Source: Acidobacteriota bacterium (GTDB lineage Bacteria; Acidobacteriota; Thermoanaerobaculia; Multivoradales; Multivoraceae). From it: 64,000 nucleotides of DNA. The stretch covers positions 186,001 through 250,000 of the forward strand of contig QQVD01000050.1 of the NCBI GenBank assembly GCA_003388555.1. Reading direction: 5' to 3'. Numbering within the stretch: the first letter of the stretch is position 1; each line of letters opens with the position of its first letter. Positions 33,112-40,249 of the stretch are shown piece by piece. The notes below the pieces were generated by a model. The model made no database searches and was not told the DNA's origin. It saw only the letters and a program-made list of their open reading frames with translations. Both the position numbers and the translations under genes were made by a program.

Positions 33112-35577
33112 ATGAGATCTCGCCTCCCGACCGTACGACTCTTCGGCCAGCTCGCCGGCGATCTCGCCCATGGTGTCCGCCGCCTGCGCCGCGCGCCGGC
33201 TTCCGCGGTGGGGGCGGTGGTGATGTTGGCGATCGGCCTGGCCGCCGTGGCGGCCATCTCGACGCTGATCCAGCACGCGCTGCTGCGTCCGGTGCCGCTC
33301 GACGGCTTCGACCGGGTGGTGCAGATCGGCACCGTGCCGTGGGCCGCGGGCGGAGCGGAGTCTTCCGGCGAACGTTCGCCGATCGTGGCGCCGATCGAGC
33401 TCGCCGCCTGGCGTGACGCACCCGGGCTGCTCGAGGTCGTCGCGCCGGTGCTGCCGGACGGCGCCGTCACCCTGGTCGACGGTCTGCCCGAGCGGGTCGC
33501 GACGGTGCAGGCGGGAAGCGGCTTCTTCGACCTCTTCGACCTCCAGCCGCTGCGCGGTCGTCGCTTCGAGGCCGACGACCCGGCCGATCGCGAAAGCGTG
33601 CTGCTAGCCCACTCGTTCTGGCAGCGCGCCTTCGCTGGCGCGGCGGAGATCGTCGGGCGCACGATCCTGGTCGACGGCAGGCAGCGCCAGGTGGTCGGTG
33701 TGCTCGGTCCGGAGCTCGAAGCGGTGTTCGAGGATCTCGATCTGCTCGAGCCGCTGCCGCTGAGCCCCGAACAGCTGACCGCCCGGGCCGGCTACCTGCT
33801 GGTGCTCGGTCGCAGGGCGCCCGGTGTCTCGCTCGACGAAGCCGAGGCGGCCCTCGCCCCGGCCCAGGAGCGGCTCAACCAGGAGCTCCCGGTCGACGAG
33901 CGCTCGCAGGTGGCGATGGTGACTCTGCGTTCGGCTCTGGTCGGCGATCTCGGCGCGCGGCTGTGGCTGCTGCTGGCGACGGCCGGTGCAGTGCTGCTGA
34001 TCGCCTGCTCCAACGTCGCGCATCTGCTGTTGGCGCGCAGTCTGGCGCGCACCGAGGAGCTGCGGGTGCGCATGACGCTCGGCGCGTCGCGGCGGCGCAT
34101 CGTCGCCCAGCTCCTCGGCGAGAGCCTGGCCATCGGGCTCCTTGCGGCGACGCTGGCGGTGGTGCTGACGACGGTCGGCATGCAGCTCGCGCGGGGCCTG
34201 CTCGCCGACATGGGCGGCGCCCTCGAGGGGGCGCGCGTCGAGCCCTCGGTGGTGCTGTCGTGTGCCGTCGCGGGTGCGCTTTCCGTGCTCGCCGCGGGTC
34301 TGTGGCCGGCGCGCGCCGCGGCGCGCAGCAGCGTGCCCAGCGTCGTGCGCGGCCCTCTCTTCGACGGCGGCTGGTTCCGGCGCGGCCTGGTGACGTTGCA
34401 GGTCGGCGTCACCGTGGCGCTGCTCGGCTCTGCCGGGCTGATGATCCGCTCCTCGATCCTCGAGAGCGGCGTCGAGCGCGGTTTCGAGACCGGCGGCCGC
34501 CTGTCGGCGCTGCTCTCGCTGCCGCAGGCGCGCTACGGCAGCGCCGAGGCGGTGAACGAGGCCTTCGAGGCTCTGCTGCGCGACCTGCGGGCACTGCCCG
34601 GGGTCGAGGCGGTGGGCCTGTCGAACCGCATCCCGCTCGCCGGCTCGAGCCTGGGCCTCGAGTACAGCCCGGCCGACGATCCGCAACGCACGGTCGCGGC
34701 GGCGCTGCAGATCGCCAGTCCCGGCTTCGACGTCGCGGCGGGGATGCGGCTGCTGCGGGGACGCTGGATCGCCGCCGAGGACCGCTCCGGGTCGACCGCG
34801 GTCGCGGTGGTCAACCGTTCCTTCGCCGAGAGCCTGTGGGGCACCGTCGACGTGGTGGGGCGTTCGCTGCTGCCCCGCAATCAGGCCTACGCTCCGGCCG
34901 AGGACGGTGATGTGGCGGTGCTCGAGATCGTCGGCGTGGTCGAGGACGCGCGCCTCGGCGGGCTGCGCCAGGCGGCGAGCCCGGCGGCGATCGTGCCGCT
35001 GGCGCAGGTGCCGCCAGGCCCACTGTCGTGGATCGGCAACACGATGAGCTTCGTCATCGCGGGAGGCCTGGACGCCGAGACGATGGCGCGCCAGGTGCGC
35101 GCCGAGGTGGCACGCTTCGACCCCGGGCTGGCTCTCTTCGGCATCGAGACGCTCGATCGCAGGTTGCGGCTGTCGCGCCGGGTCGGCGAGCTCAACGTGA
35201 CGCTCTTCTCGCTGCTCGGCGGCATCGCGCTGCTGCTCGCGGCCGGTGGCATCTACGGGCTGACGGCGTCGCTGGTGGCGCAGCGTCGTGCCGAGCTCGG
35301 TCTGCGTCTCGCCCTCGGCGCCACCCTGCGCCGCCTCGTGCTGCGCGTGGTGCGCTGGGTCGCGGTGCCGATCGCCGGCGGAGCCCTGCTCGGCATCGCC
35401 CTGCTCCTGGTCGCCGGCCGCTCGCTGCGCTCGCAGCTCTTCGGGGTCGACGTCTACGACCTGCCGAGCGCCCTGGGAGCGCTGCTGGTGCTCGGCGTGG
35501 TCGCCTCGGTGGCCGCCTTCGGCCCGGCGCGTAGGGCCGCGGCGGTCGATCCGGTGGAGACGCTGCGCGCCGACTGA
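33112..35577 (+). CDS. ADOP-type FtsX/MacB-like ABC permease
   Basis: This 821-aa permease has a transmembrane helix near residues 35-58 and a periplasmic MacB-PCD domain. Three helices with the FtsX core follow, starting ACSNVAHLLLARSLARTEEL (about residues 300-400). Then come a second periplasmic domain and a last FtsX block (SLLGGIALLLAAGGIYGLTA to the end). This duplicated layout is the ADOP class that is expanded in Acidobacteriota. No ATPase gene adjoins it, which is usual for these orphan permeases. The ATG follows a GAGGAG ribosome site by about 10 nt. Function (lipid, peptide or drug efflux) is unknown. Confidence 0.9.
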   Translation: MRSRLPTVRLFGQLAGDLAHGVRRLRRAPASAVGAVVMLAIGLAAVAAISTLIQHALLRPVPLDGFDRVVQIGTVPWAAGGAESSGERSPIVAPIELAAWRDAPGLLEVVAPVLPDGAVTLVDGLPERVATVQAGSGFFDLFDLQPLRGRRFEADDPADRESVLLAHSFWQRAFAGAAEIVGRTILVDGRQRQVVGVLGPELEAVFEDLDLLEPLPLSPEQLTARAGYLLVLGRRAPGVSLDEAEAALAPAQERLNQELPVDERSQVAMVTLRSALVGDLGARLWLLLATAGAVLLIACSNVAHLLLARSLARTEELRVRMTLGASRRRIVAQLLGESLAIGLLAATLAVVLTTVGMQLARGLLADMGGALEGARVEPSVVLSCAVAGALSVLAAGLWPARAAARSSVPSVVRGPLFDGGWFRRGLVTLQVGVTVALLGSAGLMIRSSILESGVERGFETGGRLSALLSLPQARYGSAEAVNEAFEALLRDLRALPGVEAVGLSNRIPLAGSSLGLEYSPADDPQRTVAAALQIASPGFDVAAGMRLLRGRWIAAEDRSGSTAVAVVNRSFAESLWGTVDVVGRSLLPRNQAYAPAEDGDVAVLEIVGVVEDARLGGLRQAASPAAIVPLAQVPPGPLSWIGNTMSFVIAGGLDAETMARQVRAEVARFDPGLALFGIETLDRRLRLSRRVGELNVTLFSLLGGIALLLAAGGIYGLTASLVAQRRAELGLRLALGATLRRLVLRVVRWVAVPIAGGALLGIALLLVAGRSLRSQLFGVDVYDLPSALGALLVLGVVASVAAFGPARRAAAVDPVETLRAD

Positions 35578-35644
35578 CCAGGCCGGCGGCGGTCGAGGCG
35601 AGACCGGTTCGAATCGAGTCGGAGCGAGCCGGATGTCTGGAGCT

Positions 35645-35677
35645 CCCCCTCCCAGCCTCCCCCTGAAGGGGGAGGGG
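35645..35677. repeat. Palindromic repeat copy 1
   Basis: The 20-bp palindrome at 35656-35675 has 9-bp arms (CCTCCCCCT / AGGGGGAGG) around GA, embedded in a C-rich then G-rich context shared with the two copies downstream. It could fold as a strong hairpin in RNA just after the permease gene. No T-tract follows, so intrinsic termination is doubtful. Confidence 0.8.
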
Positions 35678-35765
35678 TCGGAGGGCGTAGCGCCTGGGAG
35701 GTCGCGGCGACTACCCATCGTCGCGGCATCCCCGCGCTCGACGGAGGATCCACGCATGGCGAGTC

Positions 35766-35987
35766 GTGGCTACGGTTCGAGTGGTGGGGAGCCGGTCCGG
35801 GCAGACACCGGAACATGGTCGCTACACGAGACACCCCCTCCCAACCTCCCCCTGAAGGGGGAGGGGGCGGAAGGGCGTGGCTACGGCACGAGAGGCGAGG
35901 AGCCGGTCCGGGTAGACACCGGAACATGGTCACGACACGTGAAACCCCTTTCCAACCTCCTCTGCAGGGGTGCGGGGTCGGAGTGGG
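35766..35987. repeat. Two tandem imperfect 111-bp repeats containing palindromes
   Basis: Units 35766-35876 and 35877-35987 both open with GTGGCTACGG. Both then carry GAGCCGGTCCGGG, AGACACCGGAACATGGTC, an ACACG/CACG element and a C-rich/G-rich palindrome. Palindrome copy 2 (35845-35864) is identical to copy 1. Copy 3 (about 35956-35975) is degenerate. The region between genes looks like expansion of a dispersed non-coding element. Confidence 0.8.
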
Positions 35988-36149
35988 TGGCGGAGTCACG
36001 GCCCGACACGGGCGAAACGGTAGGCTGTGCCGCCACGTCCGAGGCGGCGCGGCGGTCCGCCGTCGGCGGTTCGCTCGCTGGGTCTTCGCCCGTGGCCCGA
36101 TCCGCCGTGATCGCCTGTCTTCTTCTCCAAGGTCCCTGAGGAGCTCCGC

Positions 36150-39100
36150 ATGCCGTCCGTCCCGCCGTCTCCGCTCGCCTCTTCGCTGCGCCGCTTGGGC
36201 ATCGTGGCGGTTCCCTCCCTGCTCGCTGTGCCGCTGCTCACTCTCGTCGCCAGCGCCGCTGCTGCAGCGGGTTCGAACGTGGAGGAGGGCGAGGGCGACG
36301 AGACGACGGCGCTCGATCGGCTGCTCGGATCGCTCGAGTACCGCCCCGTCGGCCCCTCCCGCGGCGGTCGGGTGACCGCGGTCGCCGGCCACGTCGAGAC
36401 GCCGTACACGTTCTTCATGGGCAGCACCGGCGGCGGCGTGTGGCGCACCACCAATGCCGGTATCAGCTGGGAGAACGTCACCGACGGTTATCTCGGGGTC
36501 GGCTCGGTGGGCGCGGTGGCGGTGGCGCCGTCGGACCGCAACGTGGTGTACGTCGGAACCGGCTCGGCGTGCCCACGCGGCAACGTCTCGATCGGCGACG
36601 GCGTCTACCGCTCGCGCGACGGCGGTGACAGCTGGCAGCACGTCGGTCTCGAGCGTGCCGGGCTGATCGGGCGCATCCAGGTGCACCCCGAGGATCCCGA
36701 TCTGCTCTGGGTGGCGGTGCTGGGGCAGATCTTCGGCCAGAGCGAGGAGCGCGGCGTCTACCGCTCGCGCGACGGCGGCGACAGCTGGGAGAAGGTGCTG
36801 TACGTCTCCGAGCGAGCCGGCGCCGTCGAGCTGTCGATGAACCCGGCGAACCCACGCCAGCTGTTCGCCGCCATCTGGGTCGCCGAGCGCAAGCCGTGGA
36901 CGCTGATCGACGGCGGCGAGGAGAGCGGTCTCTACCGCAGCGAGGACGGCGGCGACAGCTGGGAGAAGCTCGAGGCCGGACTGCCGACGGGCGTGGTGGG
37001 ACGCATCGGCGTGTCGGTGTCGGCCGCCGACCCGGACCGGGTCTACGCCCTGTTCAGCGCCGACGAGGACCGCGGCGGCGTCTTCCGCAGCGACGACAGC
37101 GGCGACACCTGGCGGCGTACCTCGCGCGACCGCAACACCCAGCAGCGCGGCTGGTACTACAGCCACATCCACGCCGACCCCGGCGACGCCGACACGGTGT
37201 GGGTGAACAACGTGCGCATGCTGCGCTCGATCGACGGCGGCGCCACCTTCGAGCAGGTCGACACGCCGCACGGCGACAACCACGACCTGTGGATCAACCC
37301 CGAGCGGCCGCACCTGATGGTGCAGGGCAATGACGGGGGCGCCAACGTCTCGGTCGACGGCGGTCGCAGCTGGTCGGAGCAGAACAACCAGCCGACGGCG
37401 GAGTTCTACCGCGTCACCGTCGACCACCGCTATCCGTATCGGGTCTACGGCGCGCAGCAGGACAACACGACGATCTCGGTGCCTTCCGACGCGATGCCGG
37501 GCCTGACCCCGCAGCAGCACTGGTACGCCGTCGGCGGTGCGGAGAGCGGCCACATCGCGGTACAGCCCGACGACCCCGACGTCGTCTACTCGGGCAACTA
37601 CCTCGGCCGCATCGACCGCTACGACCACGACACCGGCTACTCCCGCAACGTGCTGCTCTACCCCCAGATGCAGGACGGCACGGCGCCGCGCGACCTCAAG
37701 TACCGCTTCCAGTGGAACGCGCCGATCCTCATCTCGCAGCACGACCACCAGCTCGTCTACCACGCCTCGAACTACGTGCACCGCACCCGCGACGGCGGCC
37801 GCACCTGGGAGACGATCTCGCCCGACCTGACCCGCGACGATGCGGAGAAGCAGGGGCTGCCGGGCGGTACCGTGCAGTACGACCACACCGGCGTCGAGGT
37901 CTACAACACCGTCTTCGCGCTCGCCGAGTCGCCGCGCGACCCGCAGATCCTCTGGGCCGGTGCTGACGACGGTCTGGTGCACCTGTCGCGCGACCGCGGC
38001 GCCACCTGGGAGGACGTGACGCCGCCGCAGATGCCGCTCGACGCGACGGTGAACTCGATCGACGTGTCGCACCACCAGGACGGCGCGGCGATCGTCGCCG
38101 CCTACCGCTACCGGATGGACGACTTCCGTCCCTACGTCTTCGCCACCACGGACCACGGCGCGACCTGGCGCTCGATCACCGACGGCATCCCGGAGGGCTA
38201 TCCGGTGCGGGTGGTGCGCGAGGACCCGCAGCGCCAGGGTCTGCTCTTCGCCGGCACCGAGTTCGGGATCTTCGTCTCGCTCGACGGCGGTGGGCAGTGG
38301 CAGCCGCTGCAGCTCGATCTGCCGCGCACTCCGATCACCGATCTGGTGATCCACCGCGGCGACCTGGTGGTCGCCACCCAGGGTCGCTCGTTCTGGATCC
38401 TCGACGACCTCGAGCTGCTGCGGGATCTGCCGGGGACCGCGAACGAGCAGCAGCTCGACGAGCTGATGGCGCGTCCGCTGCACCTCTTCGAACCGACCGA
38501 CGCGGTGCGCAACGAGCAGCGCGGCGGCGGGGGAGGCGGCCTCGAGCCGGGGCCTCGCGGCGCCGTCGTCTGGTTCTGGCTCGGCGAGGACGCGCTGCCT
38601 GCGGCCGACGACGGGGCAGGGGACGGCGACGACGTGGCGCCGGTGCGCCTCGACGTCCTCGACGCCTCCGGCGCGCCGGTGCGTCGCTTCGCCACCGAGC
38701 TCGACGCGGCGCAGGAGCGCGATCCGCTCTGGCACGAGCTCGAGGTCACCGAAGGCATGAACCGCTTCGTCTGGGACCTGCTGATGGCGCCGCCACGGCT
38801 CGTCGACGGTGCGGTGATGTCGCTCGCCTACACCGGCGGTGCCTTCGTGGTGCCGGGGACCTACCGGGTGCGGTTGCAGGTCGGTGACCAGACCGAGGAG
38901 CGCTCCTTCGAGGTGGTGAAGGACCCGCGGCTGGACGATGTGACCCAGGAGGATTTCGAGGCGCAGCGCGACCTGGTGGTGGAGGTGCGCGACCGCCTGA
39001 CGGCGATCCACGACCGCGTGCGTCAGCTGCGCGAGGTGCGCGAGGACACCCGGCGCACCCTCGAGCGGCTCGGCCGCAGCCGTGTCGATGGCGAGACCGC

Positions 39101-39443
39101 GTCGACGATCGTCGATCTCGGCGAGCAGCTCGTCGCCGACATCGACGAGGTGGAGTCGTCGCTGATCCAGACCAGGAACGAAGCGGGCCAGGATCCGATC
39201 AACTTCCCGCCGCAGATCGACGACCAGTACGCCTACCTCTACAGTCACGTGGTCTCGAGCCTCGGTCGCCCGACCCCGGGCAGCCGCGAGCGCTTCGACG
39301 ATCTGGAGCTCGAGCTGGCGCCGAAGCTGGAGCGCGCCGCGGAGCTGCTCGGCGCCAGGCTCGAGGCCCTCAACCGGCAGCTGGCGGCGGCGCAGCTGCC
39401 GGCCGTGGTGGTGCTCGATCCGGTCGGCACCGCGACGCCGTAA
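36150..39443 (+). CDS. Secreted BNR/VPS10-repeat (sortilin-like) beta-propeller protein
   Basis: This 1097-aa protein starts with a signal-like segment (hydrophobic about residues 20-42, ending A-A-A-A-A-G). The body has many BNR/Asp-box units such as YRSRDGGDSWEKV, YRSEDGGDSWEKL and FRSDDSGDTWRR. They form a sortilin/VPS10-like multi-bladed propeller up to about residue 760. A beta-sandwich region and a helical coiled segment follow to the C terminus. Such proteins are common and abundant in Acidobacteriota and are often labelled glycosyl hydrolase, but no catalytic site is evident. It is likely periplasmic or extracellular. The start has a good GAGGAG site 6 nt upstream. Confidence 0.88.
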   Translation: MPSVPPSPLASSLRRLGIVAVPSLLAVPLLTLVASAAAAAGSNVEEGEGDETTALDRLLGSLEYRPVGPSRGGRVTAVAGHVETPYTFFMGSTGGGVWRTTNAGISWENVTDGYLGVGSVGAVAVAPSDRNVVYVGTGSACPRGNVSIGDGVYRSRDGGDSWQHVGLERAGLIGRIQVHPEDPDLLWVAVLGQIFGQSEERGVYRSRDGGDSWEKVLYVSERAGAVELSMNPANPRQLFAAIWVAERKPWTLIDGGEESGLYRSEDGGDSWEKLEAGLPTGVVGRIGVSVSAADPDRVYALFSADEDRGGVFRSDDSGDTWRRTSRDRNTQQRGWYYSHIHADPGDADTVWVNNVRMLRSIDGGATFEQVDTPHGDNHDLWINPERPHLMVQGNDGGANVSVDGGRSWSEQNNQPTAEFYRVTVDHRYPYRVYGAQQDNTTISVPSDAMPGLTPQQHWYAVGGAESGHIAVQPDDPDVVYSGNYLGRIDRYDHDTGYSRNVLLYPQMQDGTAPRDLKYRFQWNAPILISQHDHQLVYHASNYVHRTRDGGRTWETISPDLTRDDAEKQGLPGGTVQYDHTGVEVYNTVFALAESPRDPQILWAGADDGLVHLSRDRGATWEDVTPPQMPLDATVNSIDVSHHQDGAAIVAAYRYRMDDFRPYVFATTDHGATWRSITDGIPEGYPVRVVREDPQRQGLLFAGTEFGIFVSLDGGGQWQPLQLDLPRTPITDLVIHRGDLVVATQGRSFWILDDLELLRDLPGTANEQQLDELMARPLHLFEPTDAVRNEQRGGGGGGLEPGPRGAVVWFWLGEDALPAADDGAGDGDDVAPVRLDVLDASGAPVRRFATELDAAQERDPLWHELEVTEGMNRFVWDLLMAPPRLVDGAVMSLAYTGGAFVVPGTYRVRLQVGDQTEERSFEVVKDPRLDDVTQEDFEAQRDLVVEVRDRLTAIHDRVRQLREVREDTRRTLERLGRSRVDGETASTIVDLGEQLVADIDEVESSLIQTRNEAGQDPINFPPQIDDQYAYLYSHVVSSLGRPTPGSRERFDDLELELAPKLERAAELLGARLEALNRQLAAAQLPAVVVLDPVGTATP

Positions 39444-39501
39444 GGGCCTGCGCAGTGGGCTCGTCGCACTCTGGGCAGTAGCCGCCAACCGCAAAGCGTG
39501 G

Positions 39502-39522
39502 ATCCCGGGTCAAGCCCGGGAT
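39502..39522. repeat. ATCCCGGG hairpin repeat
   Basis: ATCCCGGG and CCCGGGAT form an inverted repeat around a TCAAG loop, preceded by G and followed by GACG. Very similar intergenic hairpins are known to be dispersed in several GC-rich bacterial groups (recalled knowledge). It lies 58 bp after the BNR/VPS10 gene and might act as a terminator or mRNA-stability element, although no T-tract follows. Confidence 0.6.
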
Positions 39523-39621
39523 GACGCGTAGATGGGAGTCGCTGCGAGGCTCACCAGTCTCGAGGCGCTGCTGCGGACTCGCCCCTCACTTCGGCCGGGG
39601 CTCCCCTGATACGGGCCCCAG

Positions 39622-39658
39622 GTGCAGTTTTTTTCGCATCATGCTAAAAAAGTTGCAT
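39622..39658. promoter_or_regulatory. Candidate BlaI-type operator: 37-bp dyad upstream of blaI-like gene
   Basis: Two 18-bp arms (39622-39639 and 39641-39658) agree at 14 of 18 positions around a single C at 39640. The centre GCAT-C-ATGC is perfect, and each arm has a six-base T or A tract and a TGCA end. It is the most AT-rich and most symmetric element in the surrounding kilobase and lies 115 bp ahead of the BlaI-like start. BlaI/MecI repressors bind dyads and usually repress their own operon. The sequence differs from the staphylococcal TACA/TGTA operator. Confidence 0.55.
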
Positions 39659-39772
39659 CTTTCCCCGGAGGGCTGCGTAGAGGACTCCCGAGGCAGTGAT
39701 GGCCGGGGCCGACCCGGACACCACCGTGCCGCCGAGCCTTCCGAACCCGAACGGCAGCGAGGCCAACCAGCG

Positions 39773-40249
39773 ATGACTCCAGCGAGACGAGACCAGACCC
39801 GGGAACCCGAGAAGGCCGAGAAGGCGCGGGGCGTCCCGGGAACAGCGGACCAGCCACCCGACCAGGCGCCCGAGCCGGGTGAGCTGAGCCGCCGCGAGCG
39901 CCAGATCCTCGACCTGCTCTACCGGCTCGGCAAGGCCACGGCGGCGCAGGTCAGGGAGGAGCTGCCCGACGCACCCTCCTACTCGGCGGTGCGCGCCCTG
40001 CTGCGCATCCTCGAGGAGAAGGGCCACGTCGAGCACTCCCAGGAGGGGCCGCGTTACGTCTACCGGCCCACGGTGCCGCGACGCGCCGCCAGCCGCTCGG
40101 CGCTGCGCCATCTGGTCGAGACCTTCTTCGCCGGCCGACCGAGTGACGCGATGGCGGCGCTGATCGATCTCGAGGCCGATCAGCTCGACGGCGAGCAGCG
40201 CCGGCGGCTGATCGAGCGCATCGAGTGCGCCGAGGAGGAGGGACGATGA
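39773..40249 (+). CDS. BlaI/MecI/CopY-family transcriptional repressor
   Basis: This 158-aa protein has the winged-helix core LSRREREILDLLYRLG followed by ATAAQVREELPDAPSYSAVR and ALLRILEEKGHVEHSQEGPR, a textbook BlaI DNA-binding domain. The C-terminal part (ALRHLVETFFAGRPSDAM) is the dimerisation region with the cleavage area used by BlaR1-type proteases. The ATG at 39773 is chosen because the N-terminal 45 residues are already low-complexity, and an earlier start would run into the dyad. Its stop overlaps the start of the M56 gene (ATGA), so the pair forms a sensor-repressor operon. Confidence 0.92.
   Translation: MTPARRDQTREPEKAEKARGVPGTADQPPDQAPEPGELSRRERQILDLLYRLGKATAAQVREELPDAPSYSAVRALLRILEEKGHVEHSQEGPRYVYRPTVPRRAASRSALRHLVETFFAGRPSDAMAALIDLEADQLDGEQRRRLIERIECAEEEGR

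Larger units (their letters stand above)
35578..36149. other. Repeat-rich intergenic region between ADOP permease and BNR/VPS10 gene
   Basis: These 572 bp hold no recognisable gene. They hold the tandem 111-bp repeats and perfect 20-bp palindromes described separately. A GAGGAG ribosome site for the next gene lies at 36138-36143. Long open frames on the complementary strand here are GC-driven shadows. Confidence 0.6.
39444..39772. other. Intergenic region upstream of the BlaI-like gene
   Basis: These 329 bp hold no supported gene. A hairpin repeat lies at 39502-39522 and a large dyad with A/T tracts at 39622-39658, both described separately. The rest is featureless to my reading. Confidence 0.55.

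Noticed and set aside
35766..35987. CRISPR-like array
   Set aside because: Only two 111-bp units occur, with internal palindromes and no unique spacers; no cas genes are present.
35454..39494. A 1346-codon open frame on the minus strand spanning the repeats and the BNR/VPS10 gene
   Set aside because: It is fully antisense to a well-supported propeller gene, is His/Arg/Ala/Val-rich without family motifs, and its openness is explained by high GC at codon position 3 on the other strand.
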